Shown piece after piece: positions 21,816 through 32,904 of a stretch of DNA of 64,000 nucleotides. Under the pieces are notes generated by a model. It did no database searches, had not been told where the DNA came from, and worked only from the letters and a program-made list of their open reading frames with translations. This stretch comes from an uncultured bacterium (GTDB lineage: Bacteria; Patescibacteriota; Gracilibacteria; Absconditabacterales; Absconditicoccaceae): assembly GCA_946408385.1 (NCBI GenBank), contig CAMJSB010000003.1, positions 1 to 64,000 of the forward strand, in the 5' to 3' direction. A program made the position numbers and the translations under genes. The first letter of the stretch is position 1, and each line of letters opens with the position of its first letter.

Positions 21816-23726
21816 TTACTCTAAATTCGGATTAGGTCATGTCCTAAATGGAAAATCTTCTGGAACAGTATATCATTTAATCTTTGAAAGACATTTCATA
21901 ACATTTCTTTGCCAATTAATTGGACTAGATGCATAGATTTTTCCGTCTTCGTTTCCATATCTAGATAATTGGTTAATCGTGTGATATCATCATAAGTATT
22001 GATTATTTAATGTTGAGGCAATCAGTCTAGCTCATGCATAAGGAGTATCATATGCTACTCTATCTCATCTATCATTATTACCTACATTTCAGATATTATT
22101 ACTTGTTGTTAAATGCTTTCAAAGTGTAGATTCTGCGACTCAGATACAGATTACTACATCTCTATCAATATTTGTTCATTCTACTACTGAATTCCAGAAA
22201 TCTAAATCTCTATAAACTCATACTCCGTAGCCATTCAGTAGTCTTTGGGCTCTTTCATCTACAGTTTTTCATTCCATGATTTTTAAATCTGATACATCAA
22301 TAGGTCTAACAAGTTGGTCATTAAGATATTTTAGTCTATAATCTTCAGGTAATGTGTTTTCCCGGTCAGTTACCACACTTAGATCTAAAATGGTCAATGG
22401 ATCTATTGCTACTCAGTCTTTATAAACTCAGAAAGTCAGATTTTCTCATTCTGAATTGAATCATGCTCACATAGTACCTGGTTCTCATCCACTATATCAG
22501 ATTAGTTGTCAACGCTGAACGATATCTCAGTCTTTTACGATAATCTGGTTTAGGTATTCGTATAATGTTACATATCCATCTTTGTGTATGATTAGCAACC
22601 AAGATATTCCATCAAATCAATTTGAAACATAATAAACTACCCCATCTCTAGCTGCATATATTGGAGTTCATTGCGTAGCTTGGATTTGTATTGCTTGATG
22701 TTTGAACCCATTCTCTTTTTCAAAATCAGCATCATTGAAGTAGTGTGTGATGTTTTCTATTGGGTAAATTGGCCAAGCTATTGGAGCTGCATCATCATCG
22801 CTACTATCAGGAGATTCTAACATTGTTTTAATATTTTCTGGGATATTGTCATTGCTTCTATAATTTTTCTTTACAATATCATCAATAAATGTTAAAACCA
22901 TTTTATTAACATCTACTTTGCTTGTTAATATAGATTCTAGTTTTGAATCAGATTTTTCTTTGTATAACTTCATAAAATTGATTAAATATTGTTTTTTTTG
23001 TTCTAATCTCTCAATTTCATTACGATATTCTTTTATACTTTCTTGTGCTTCGATTTTTAGTTTTCAAAGTTTAGTTAGTAATTTTGTTTTTTTCTCTTTT
23101 TCATTACTAGATTTATCTACTAATTCTCATAATTGGACTGTCATAGCAGATAATAAATCATTTCATATGAAAGTTTCATTAAAATTGTCTGAGTTTACAA
23201 ATAATCTTATATCATCAATATTCTCTCCATCCTGATCATAAATTTTCAACTGCATTTTGTATAGCAATGTCATATATTCATCCATATATTCTTTTGCCTT
23301 TTTCTCTGAAACCTCTGCATCTCTCAACTGTTTTAGTAAATCTTTCATCTTTTTTTGATATTGCGTTAGTTTTTCTAATGATCATGATAAGGTCTCGGAT
23401 GTTCATTTTATACTAGAAATTACTTTAACCATCTCGAATCTAGCCTGTTTATAATTTGTACTCATATCCGAATTTTTATTTCTTTGTTCTTCATCTAATA
23501 TAGATAATTCTTCTTTAATTGTTTCTATATCATCTTGTAGCTTAGATACCCTGCTTACCGCTGCATTTATTAGTGCATTATCATCTGTTGTTAACATCAC
23601 TGAATTCTTTAAATCAACTATGCTTACCTCTCATGTAGCATATGCAAAGCTTGATAAAGAAGAAAAAAGTCAGATTATAGCTATAATTGACTTAATTCAG
23701 AGAATTTGAATTATTTTTCTATTCAT
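21816..23726 (-). CDS. EnvC/NlpD-like protein: coiled coil, degenerate LytM and lysozyme-like domain
   Basis: 636 aa. Signal peptide (cleavage near A-Y-A, residue 30), long coiled coil (about 50-290), LytM/M23-like domain (about 335-440) and a C-terminal lysozyme/transglycosylase-like domain (about 510-620, with V-G-V-A-E-S-T-L-G carrying a candidate catalytic Glu). In active M23 enzymes zinc is held by HxxxD and HxH; here the positions read H-Q-A-I-Q and N-L-T-F, so the domain is probably inactive, as in the amidase activator EnvC. It likely acts at the cell wall during division or host contact. It is convergent with murA. Confidence 0.85.
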
Positions 23727-23848
23727 TTCTTTTTTTAAAATTTCTCAATTAAATACAATTGTAAGTATATATTTTTTTTAAAAAAACGCCAATTTTAAAA
23801 TCAAATATTCAGATTTTCATCTTCCCTTTTTGCTGTTTTGTTTTATAA

Positions 23849-24892
23849 TTAATAATTATTTTTTCTTTCTTCTTTTTTTATTTGCCTAGCTAAGTTATCA
23901 ATCTGAGTTTTTTTAAGTCATAAAACATCTGCAATTTCTTGATTTGTTTTGCCAGAATTTTTTTTATCTTTTATCATACGAACAGCTTCGGCTCTTTTAT
24001 CCTCAAAATCTCAATTAATTCTTGCAATAATTCATTTATCTACTAATTTTTTTCTTACACGAACTATCTTGTCTGTATAATATGATTTATTTTTAGATTC
24101 TTCTAATTCTTTGGGTCGTAAAAGTTTTGCAATTTCAATATTAGGCAGTTGTCATCTACATTCAACCAAAGCTTGATATATTCTTAGAGATTCCTCATTA
24201 AATTCTATTCATATTTCTTTTTGCAATTCTTGATATTTTTGAAATTTTATTAACTTTCAAGATTTGGCTAGATTGGTTTTAATTTTTTGAATATACTTTT
24301 GTGTGGTTTGAAACATTTTACTTAATTCTTCATTAGTATATCCTGTTCACATTAATAATACATTTTCTATTAGTTTGACTTTTGTGCTGTAATATTCTTT
24401 TTTGGTTATATAGTGTAAATTATCATATTTCATATTGTTGTAATTTCAATCTTTAGGTACAAGGATATAATCATTCGGATTTTCTTTTTTTTGGCTAAAT
24501 CAAGGCAAATACATTCAGAAAATTTTATCCATTAATTGTAATATTCAGATTTCTTTTTCTAGAAAAATGCTTTTTCCATTTTTATCCATTTTCTCGATTT
24601 GAATACGAACTCTAGGTCAACGCTTATTTGGATGAAAAAAATATTTCATCACTTCTCATTTCAGAGATTTTACTTCTCAATCTCTATTTATCGTATACTT
24701 AGAATCCAAATGATGATATTTATCATGATAATGAAAAATAAGCATATCTCATTCTGGAGGATTTTTTCATTCTTTATTTTCTCTTTCGATATTATCCAAA
24801 AATCTATCGGTTATTTTAGGGTTTCATCAGATTATTTGATCTCTCTTTTTATCACTTTTTAGCAAATTAATTCATAATATGTTATTTTTCAT
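23849..24892 (-). CDS. HTH DNA-binding protein with NUMOD/HNH-like N-terminal region
   Basis: 347 aa. Residues about 60-155 follow the pattern of NUMOD4/HNH homing-type endonucleases: Y-T-I-N-R-D-G-E-V-K-S-L, then a hydrophobic strand region, then D-G-N-Y-N-N-M-K-Y-D-N-L-H-Y-I-T, which matches the usual DGNxxNNxxxNLxxxT, but the metal-binding His residues are not evident. C-terminal parts hold helix-turn-helix segments (about 180-215: Y-T-N-E-E-L-S-K-M-F-Q-T-T; and 320-340: T-N-Q-E-I-A-D-V-L-G-L). It may be a regulator that arose from a homing enzyme. No target site is visible. Confidence 0.65.
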
Positions 24893-24966
24893 TTTTTGAG
24901 ATAGTCTAAAAAAGTATATCAAAATTATATTTGATTTTTTATTTTTGTCAAATTTTTAAAACTATT

Positions 24967-26073
24967 TTACACGTTGAACTTAAAAATCATTACATCTCCG
25001 TCCTGAACGATATAACTTTTTCATTCCAAACGTAATAATCATTTTTCTCTAGCTTTTGCCCATGAACCACATTCAACTAAATCTTCGTATCAAACCACTT
25101 CAGCTTTAATAAATCATCTCTCAAAATCTGAATGGATAGCTCATGCAGCCTGAGGAGCTGTAGATCATTGAGGAATGGTCCAGGCTTTTGTTTCCTTTTC
25201 TCATGTGGTGAAATAATACATCAGTCAAAGAGTATTGAAAGCCAGAGAAATCAAATCATCAAGAGTTGGGATTTTAGATGCTTGAACTTCGAGCATTTCT
25301 GCCATAAATTCTTGCTTTTCTTCTGTGCTCATATCCATCATTTCTTCCTCAATTTTCACACAAACCACAGCCACTGGAGCATGTAATTTTTCACTATATT
25401 CAGATTTAATAGCTTCTGCATTTGCTAAGTCATCTTGTGAAACATTTAGTGCATAGATGAATGGTTTGAGTGTAAGGAAATTATATGATTTTAAAACTTT
25501 TAAATCTTCAGCAGAAAACTGATCACGAACTGTGTGAGCCAATTTTCAATCCATTAAAGCTTGATAAATCACTTCCAAAATTTCGCACTGCTTTTTCTCA
25601 TCTTTTGTACAGTTTGAAGCCTTTACTTTTTTCTGTAATGTTGATAGGATTCTTTCAATATGTTCTAAATCGGCAAATATAAGTTCAGTATTAATAATTT
25701 CTACATCTCTAAGTGGATCTATACTTCATTCTACATGAACTACATCTGGATCTTTGAAATAACGTAGAACCTGAACTATTGCATCAGTTTCACGAATGTT
25801 TGCAAGAAATTTATTTCCAAGTCACTCCCCTTTTGAGGCTCATTTTACTAGTCATGCAATATCTACAAATTCAGTAGCAGCATAGACTTTTTTCTGACTA
25901 TGAGACATTTCTGCTAGTACATCGATTCTAGGATCTTTTACATCCACTATTCATACATTCGGATCTATGGTACAGAATGGAAAATTCTCTGCAGGGGCTG
26001 CATATGATTTAGTCAAAGCATTAAAGAGTGTGGATTTTCAAACATTAGGTAATCAAACTATTCCAATTTTCAT
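24967..26073 (-). CDS. ychF: Ribosome-associated ATPase/GTPase YchF
   Basis: 368 aa, the usual OLA1/YchF size. It binds the 70S ribosome and hydrolyses ATP in preference to GTP. Seen: G1 G-L-P-N-V-G-K-S-T at residue 6, switch region D-I-A-G-L-V-K-G-A-S-K-G-E-G-L-G-N, the N-V-S-Q-D-D strand in place of NKxD, a helical hairpin (about 125-180) and the C-terminal TGS domain with T-A-P-Q-A-A-G-A-I-H-S-D-F. The start codon gives M-K-I-G-I-V-G, as in other members. The convergent hairpin at 26147 separates it from the repeat-protein gene upstream. Confidence 0.97.
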
Positions 26074-26140
26074 ATATTTGAATATTTAATTATAAATCTG
26101 ATTTTAATATTAATGTTTAACGTTTTGATTTCAAGATAAT

Positions 26141-26170
26141 AAAAAAGACTGTATCATTTTTGATGCAGTC
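26141..26170 (-). terminator. Terminator downstream of the repeat-protein gene
   Basis: GACTGTATCA/TGATGCAGTC stem (26147-26170, one G-U) with a 4-base loop; on the minus strand it is followed by TTTTTT. It ends the 26197-27684 transcript before ychF. Confidence 0.8.
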
Positions 26171-26196
26171 TATCTTAAATAAATCGAACTTAATTT

Positions 26197-27684
26197 TTAT
26201 CAATCTTTTATCAGTCTTTTATATGTTTCTTCATCCAATCATTTATAATAATTTATATCTCTTTTTACTAATACTCAAAATCATTTATCAATTAATTTAT
26301 TGGCTATTTCATCATAATTTAATCATTCAAATTTATATATATTACCTGCTACAACAGTTCCAAATCATTTATCAATTAATTTATTAGCTATTTCATCATG
26401 GTTTAATCATTTAAATCTATCGATGTTATTTACCAAATAAATACTTCATTCTTCTCATTGATCAATTAATTTATTGGCAACCTCATTATCTAATCATTTA
26501 AATTTATCGATGAATAGATTTAAAGATTCTAGTTCTCAATTTTCAACAAGCTTTATAGCGATCATTTTATGGTATTTTGAATCAAAGTACCCGATATATT
26601 GTGCTATATCATGTCATTTTCATAACTCGATTAATTTATCAATAACATCTTCACAATTTAATCATTCAAATTTATCTAATTTCCATACCAAATCTTCTCG
26701 ATATCATTTTTCAATCAATTTATATGCTATTTCTTTATCTAATCATTCAAATTCATCTATATTTTTTATTACTTCATTGGAATGTCATGTATCAATTAAT
26801 ATGATTGCAATTTTTCTATCGGTTAATCACTCAAAACTTTGTATGTTATTTTTTACATTTTTTCGATATCAATCTCTAATTAAGATATTTGCCAAATCTT
26901 CATTTAATGACTTAAAATTTTCTAAATAATATGTTAGACACTTTAAATCTCCAGTATCAACTAATTTATGGGCTAACATATTATAGTCCAATCATTTAAA
27001 ATATTCTATATTTGCAAACAAAGCATTTCAAAATCAAGCATCAACCAATTTATTCGAGATTTCATTATGATCTAATCATTCAAACATGTAAAAACAATGT
27101 GCTACTTCATATCCTTCTCAAACATCAAATAATTTATCTGCAATTTCTTTATGATTTAATCATGCAAATTTTTCTAAATTTAGTGCTACATATCATCACA
27201 ATGAATGACCATATACATCATTAGCTTCAAATAATTTATCCGATACCGTTTTATCCAATTTTTCAAAACATCATAAATCTTTTCCTATATTGTCTCAGTA
27301 TCAGGCATCAATCAGTTTACAGGCTATTTCTGAATCTAATCAGATAAAATATTCTAAATTTTCTGATACATTTTTTCAGTATCAAGCATCAATCAACTTA
27401 CTTACAATTTTCTTATCCAAGAATTCAAATTTATGTATGTTTTCTAGTAAATATTTAATGTCTCATTTTTCAATCAATTTATCTGCTCACTCTTGTGAAT
27501 AATAACCATCTTCTGAAAGACCATATTTCGCAACAATATATTCTGGTGTGTCTTTTTGGTCTAATAAGAGAGCTTCAGTTAATTCTTTACTTTTCCCTCT
27601 CCTCGCTCTAATGGATTTTAAATCTCTTGCAAGATTATCTCTATATTCTTGCTGTTCGGGATTCCTTTGAGTTTTTTTTACCAT
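26197..27684 (-). CDS. Solenoid protein with about 15 tandem repeats of 29-34 residues
   Basis: 495 aa without signal peptide. After a basic N-terminal 65 residues, about 15 tandem repeats follow with consensus near K-F-x-G-L-(N/D)-x-x-E-I-A-x-K-L-I-D-x-G, then a variable stretch ending in N-I-x-x-F. The alternation of two helices per unit suggests an ankyrin- or HEAT-like alpha solenoid for protein binding. The repeats are also visible as about 100-base periodicity in DNA. The glycine before each unit is mostly UGA. I do not recognise a named family. Best-conserved units are near the C-terminus (A-N-K-L-I-D-K-G-F-G appears twice), suggesting recent unit duplication. Confidence 0.85.
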
Positions 27685-27829
27685 TTTTATTGATATAGGT
27701 TATAAAAATTTAGCAATTTAATTATATTTAAAAACTTTAATAAGTCAAATTTTTGGGGATTTTTTTTATTCTTGCTTTTATTGTATTTTTTTCTACAAGT
27801 ATATTATATTTTATTCTAACCTTTAAATA

Positions 27830-29113
27830 ATGCTCTGATTACTATTCTATTGAAGATTAGAAAAAGAAAAATGATTTGATCAGTTAGTTTTAGCAATTAA
27901 AGAATTAAACAAAAGAAAGGTTGATTTCGAAATTTTTATATTCTGAAAGTGAAGTCTAGAATCACAACTTTTTGAAGTTCATGATAAAAATGTTCATTTT
28001 TTTGGTTGGAAACCATTAGATGAAATCAAAAAATACCTAGCAAATATAGATTATTGTCTAATGCCATCAGAATTTTTGGAAACTTTTGGGCTATCTGCAT
28101 TAAATGCATTATCACGGTGATTGCCTGTAATATGATATAAGAAATGATGACTTGAACCGTTTATATTCCAGGAATGTAATCTATTTTTAGCCGAATGAAA
28201 TACAACAGCTGAAAGAATAGTTTCAATGGTTGAAAAACTTGCAAAAAAAGCAAATCCAGAAAGGATCAAAGATAAGGAAGAATTAGAATGAAAAATTAAA
28301 AAATTGTTACCTGAGTATAGTGAGGATGCTTGGTATGATAGATTTTTGAATTTGGTAAAGCATTGTCCTCCTTTATGAAAGGAGGGGGACCACGAAGTGG
28401 TGGAGAATTCTTATTCGTTAAATAAAAAAATCCCCTCGGCTAAAGCCGTATCCCCTTTAAATAAAGGGGAACATGATAATAAACAAAAAATCCTAATCAT
28501 CAGTGATTTTATCAATAAGGCATGATGAATAGAAACATATATTCATGACGTAAAAAACCTTTTGGAGTCTCGCTGACATGAAGTAGTTCTGCGATGAAGC
28601 ACTCTCCCATCATGAAGTAAATGACAACGAAAAAAGAGATTCTGACTTTTACTTTCTCCTTTTAATTTTTGGAGTACAGGTGATTTAAAGGAAGTTCTAG
28701 AAAAAGAAAAGCCTGATATAGTTTGGTTTAATTCATTACTTCGTTGGCTTGGTCCAAATGTTGTGAAAACTGCCTGAAAGTGGAGAAAAGAAAATAAGGC
28801 TGACTGTAAATTTTGGATGATGTACCATGATTTTGGTTATTTCTATCCATTTCCATCTGAATTATATTTTATAGAAGATTGTAAAACTCCCCTAACGAAG
28901 AAAAATTTTGTATCTGCATATAAATGAAAAAAACTGATTACTAAGTTGGCAGTTTTATGTAAATACTATTGGTTACAACCGTTGAAAAAGGCTTTAAAAA
29001 AACAGATAGATTTACACCTATCTCCATCAGATTGTATTACTAATATTGCTCGTGAGAGTTATAAAATAACTGAAAAGAAATGTAAATCTTTCCCACATTT
29101 TATACAAAAATAG
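27830..29113 (+). CDS. Glycosyltransferase with swapped halves (C-domain then N-domain), probably two gene remnants fused
   Basis: 427 aa in one frame. Residues 1-180 are the C-terminal nucleotide-sugar domain of a GT4-type GT-B enzyme: F-Y-G-R-L-E-K-E-K-G-F-D-Q-L, F-G-W-K-P-L-D-E-I, and P-S-E-F-L-E-T-F-G-L-S-A-L-N-A. Residues about 215-427 are an N-terminal acceptor domain starting K-I-L-I-I-S-D-F-I-N-K-A-G-G-I-E-T-Y and ending at the usual domain border (L-S-P-S-D-C-I-T-N-I). The junction is a palindromic repeat (28367-28470) read in frame. GT-B enzymes normally have the opposite order, so this looks like two truncated genes joined; activity is doubtful. Confidence 0.75.
28367..28470. repeat. 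In-frame palindromic repeat at the glycosyltransferase junction
   Basis: Outer arms CCTCCTTTATGAAAGGAGG and CCCCTTTAAATAAAGGGG, inner hairpins GACCACGAAGTGGT and CGGCTAAAGCCG. Elements of this type, with the same CCACGAAGTGG and CGGCTAAAGCCG hairpins, occur as dispersed repeats in other bacterial genomes. Here it forms the linker of the swapped glycosyltransferase and keeps the frame open. Confidence 0.8.
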
Positions 29114-29124
29114 TATTGAAATAT

Positions 29125-29592
29125 TTATGATACGGAAACGTTAAACCTACTGCTAACATAGTCTGAACATTTTTTTCATTTGATTTTTCTATCTGGTCAG
29201 TATCGAAGCTTCGGATTTGTTTTATATTTTTCATAGCAATAATCTAGTTGTTTATATGGATCTTTAAAATCAGGAGAATTTATAAAATCCTTGTTATAGC
29301 TATAGTGTAACTGGCATAGTCAGTGATCATGTGTCTGGGATACCCTATTTGGGTCCCGTTTTCAGTTTTCACATTCTATAAGTTTTACAAATTCTATTCA
29401 TCAAAGCTCATATGCATAATTAGCATAATCTTGAATAACTGAATCAGATGAGTATCAATTGTGTACAATAAATTCTTGATGCTCTTGTTCTTGAACCTGT
29501 CCTTGAAATTCTATTTCCTCGCTATTTTTCAATAACATATTTGGAATAGTTAAATAAGGCACCGCCATAGATATTGCAATTGTCCCAAACAT
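29125..29592 (-). CDS. Small lysozyme/transglycosylase-like protein
   Basis: 155 aa. A hydrophobic N-terminus (residues 1-20) may be a signal or anchor. The segment F-V-K-L-I-E-C-E-N-G-K-R-D-P-N followed by H-D-H-G-L-C-Q-L-H and D-P-Y-K-Q-L-D-Y-C matches the layout of SLT/lysozyme-like domains (catalytic Glu, then GLxQ, then a helix that begins DPxxxL). Such enzymes cut peptidoglycan glycan strands. Two of the glycines are UGA. No upstream in-frame start is available because a TAA precedes. It is convergent with the swapped glycosyltransferase gene. Confidence 0.65.
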
Positions 29593-29801
29593 TTCAACAA
29601 AAATAATTAAAATTTAGCATATCTATTTTTTTGTTTATGTCTTTATATTATATATTTTTTCAAATAAAAAGCAATGCTAAAAAAAGTCTTCGATTATAAG
29701 TGTGTTTTCTGTTTTTAATAGATATTTAAAATTGATAGACATCCAAATATCTTGTTTTAAATTTTATTATTTTTTTAACTTTCTGTGATTTATTTCTGTA
29801 C

Positions 29802-29829
29802 TTGAAACGAATAGTGAAAAAAATATTCT
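29802..29829 (+). promoter_or_regulatory. Promoter for recG
   Basis: TTGAAA (29802-29807), 16 bases, TATTCT (29824-29829), 33 bases before the ATG at 29862. Confidence 0.4.
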
Positions 29830-29861
29830 GAATTTATATTTTGTTTGTATAGAAAAACTTG

Positions 29862-31934
29862 ATGACTCTTAAAGATGAACTTAAAACTACACCTAGATAT
29901 GTGCAAATACTTGCTCAGAATGGAATTACTACCATGAAAGATTTTTTCAATTATTTTCCAAGAACTTATGAAGATAGATCAAAGATAGCTCCACTTGATT
30001 CATTAATATTTGATGCAAAATGAATTGCTGCTACTAAATGAGTTATTACTAAAAAAAGTAGAGTTTTTGTGCATTGAAAAACTATATATGATATTACTTT
30101 CCAAGATATTCATTGAAATACTGGTCATATCAGTATTTTTAATTCAGGTTTCTTAGCTTCTAAATTAGCTGAAAATTGCCGATATATTATCGTCTGAAAA
30201 CCTCAGATGAAGTATGGAAAGCTTACTTTTTCTCATCCTGATGTAATACCTACTGTTGCACCTGAAGAAGAAAGTGAAGATGGAGACATTTCATATAATT
30301 CTGGTAGAATATTTCCGATATATTCTGAAATGCTGTGAATCAAGCCATGATGGTTCGCTCAAAAAGTCTGGAATAACCTCTGAAAGATTGATCAGATTTT
30401 TAGTGAATATTTACCTGATGAGTTTGTAAAAGAGTTTCAACTTTTGGATGTAAAAAATACTATTAAAAATCTGCATTATCCTGATAGTGAAGAACTGAAA
30501 AATAAAGCATTATATAGATTATTTTTTGATAGATTGCTTAGAATTCAGATTTTTTCTCTGCAGAATAAATTAAATTATCAGTGAACTATTGATGATTTGC
30601 CTGTAAATGAGAATCCTCATCGAGAAATTTTAAAACCAATTACGGATTTATTACCATTCCAGTTAACAGTAGCTCAGAAAAAAGTTATAATTCAGATTTT
30701 AGAAGATTTTCATAGAAACTCCCCCATGCTTCGTCTCTTACAATGAGATGTTGGAAGCTGAAAAACTATTGTTGCAACGATTGCTATGCGGTATATTTGG
30801 AAACAATTTCATGGTCAGTCTGTTCTTCTCGCTCCTTTGGAAGTATTAGCTAATCAACATTTTAAGACTTTAGCTAAATTCTTATTGCCATTATGACTTC
30901 GTGTTGAGTTATTAACTGGTTCTTTGACTAAGTGAGAAAAAACTAAAATAAAATCTGATTTAAAAGAATGAAAGATTGATGTATTGGTGACGACTCATGC
31001 TGTTTTACAGGATGATGTGGATTTTAAGAATTTAATGTTTGTTTGTATAGATGAACAGCATAAATTTTGAGTTAAGCAGAGAGCTGTTTTCAAAAAATTC
31101 AACTCCCCTCACATCTTACAAATGACAGCCACTCCTATTCCTCGTTCTATGGCTTTGGCTTTCTTTGGAGAATTTGATGTGAGCATAATTGATCAATTAC
31201 CTGAATGAAGACAAAAAATCGATACTAAAGTTATTTCTGCTAATGAGTGGTTAAAATTAAAACCATGGATATTACAAAAAATCGGTCAGTGACAGAGAGT
31301 ATTTATAGTTACACCACTAATTGAAGATTCTGAAAAAATGGAAGAAGTTCAGTCGGCTGTAACTGCTCATGCAGAAATTTGTGGATTATTTGAAGAATTA
31401 CCTAATGATGAAATAGCTTTATTACACTGAAGACTATCTTCAAAAGAAAAAGATGCCGTTATGCAAAAATTTAAAGATTGAAGAGCTAAAATCTTAGTTT
31501 CAACTACTGTAATCGAAGTATGAGTAGATATCCCTGAAGCTACTGTAATGGTTATAAAGAATGCTGAGCGTTTTTGACTTTCACAATTACATCAGCTAAG
31601 GTGAAGAATTTGAAGATCAGAATTAAAATCTTATTGTTTCTTAGAAACTGAAAAGAAATCCTGAGATTCCTATAAAAGATTGAAAATCATGGAAGAAGTT
31701 TCTGATTGATTTAAGTTAGCTGAATACGATTTAAAGAATCGTGGTTCTGGGGAAATTCTGGGAACTATGCAGTCATGACAATCAGATATTCCTATTGAGA
31801 TATTATCCGATTTAAAATTTCTGTGAAAAGTACAGGAATGAGCTAGATGGATTTTGAAACACTATCCAGATTTGAATGAACTGCCAGCATTGCAAAATTT
31901 TTTGAATGAAAAAATTGGCGATATTTTAGCGTAA
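29862..31934 (+). CDS. recG: ATP-dependent DNA helicase RecG
   Basis: 690 aa, normal length. RecG remodels stalled replication forks and Holliday junctions. N-terminal wedge OB domain (about 60-160), then helicase motifs: Walker A G-D-V-G-S-G-K-T (UGA at two of the glycines, 30744 and 30759), motif II D-E-Q-H, motif [11 protein letters not shown], motif [13 protein letters not shown] and motif VI Q-L-H-Q-L-R-G-R-I-G-R, followed by the RecG C-terminal signature [15 protein letters not shown] in place of the usual DEQHRFG is followed here by K-F-G-V. Nothing looks degraded. Confidence 0.97.
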
Positions 31935-32007
31935 GGTTTACTTGATTTTATCAGTAAAAATCCTACACTAACTTTTATAGTTTTATACTTGTATACAAAA
32001 CAAAATA

Positions 32008-32310
32008 ATGTGGACTTTGTTTAAAGTATTAAGATGATTCTTTTATTTCTTCACTATTATAACAGGAATTGTTTATGTGAGGGGTTGAGATTTGTTTGAT
32101 GAAAGGGCGTTTGAATTGACAAAATCCATTCTTATTCCTGGATATTTAGTATTTTGTGGATTGATGCTTTGATATTTAATTGCAACATTTTGGGTATGAA
32201 ATGAAAAGTATAAGGAGGAGGTTGACAAAGAACGCATAGCTACAAGATCTTTTATTATTTGAACAGTAATTTGAATTGTTTTTGCTTTAATATATATCTT
32301 AGCATTTTAA
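32008..32310 (+). CDS. Small three-segment membrane protein
   Basis: 100 aa, unrecognised. Three hydrophobic segments lie near residues 8-25, 42-62 and 82-99, separated by short charged loops (E-K-Y-K-E-E-V-D-K-E). The AT-rich start context has no Shine-Dalgarno-like purine run. It begins 73 bases after recG and is the first of a run of closely spaced membrane and lipoprotein genes (32008-34177). Confidence 0.7.
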
Positions 32311-32316
32311 AAAGAA

Positions 32317-32874
32317 ATGAAGAATCTGAAAAATATTTTGAGGATATTTTCCATAATACTCTTGTTTAGTCTTAGTTTTTTGTTAATATGATGTTGAAGT
32401 TCATGAGGAGATAGTTTTTCTATAAATGAATATGGATTTGAATTAAATTATGATTGAAAAGTTAAATTAGAAAAAATTCAGCTTAAAGCCGATGATATGG
32501 AGGAGATAATAGATTTATTTCAAGAAGTGGGAGAAGATTTAGTATATAGGGATTCTCTTTTAATTGCTGAAAAGTATTCTCAATGACTTTGAACAAATGC
32601 TTTTACTCAAGATAATTTGGATGCATTAGAGGATCAATGACTTACATTATCAAATATTGAAAAAACTCAGATATGGTTTGAAAAAAATTGAGAAAAAATT
32701 AATGCTGTTCTAGTTGAATATGAGATTACAAAATGATTGATAAATGATATACCTTTGTTATATGTTAGTCAGTTATTTGTACCAAATGAGGAAAATATTG
32801 TATTAATGTCCTTTATAACAGAAGATAAATCATCTCGTTTAAGTGCTTCAAGGATGTTTAAAAATATAAAATAA
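32317..32874 (+). CDS. Lipoprotein, unknown function
   Basis: 185 aa. Signal segment with lipobox L-L-I-G-C-G-S-S near residue 25, where glycines are UGA. The mature part (I-N-E-Y-G-F-E-L-N-Y-D, later A-V-L-V-E-Y-E-I and later V-L-M-S-F-I-T-E-D) has alternating strands and helices resembling PsbP-like or PepSY-size exported domains, but no specific family is recognised. It lies 6 bases after the small membrane protein and is surely in the same transcript. Confidence 0.72.
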
Positions 32875-32904
32875 TTCAGACTTTTTAGTTACTATTCGTT
32901 AATT

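Noticed and set aside
26474-26929. 151-codon plus-strand open frame
   Set aside because: Its repeats are only the reverse complement of the 15-unit repeat protein on the minus strand.
26197-27684. CRISPR-like periodic repeats
   Set aside because: The about 100-base periodicity is a coding repeat with drifting sequence, without identical repeats and unique spacers.
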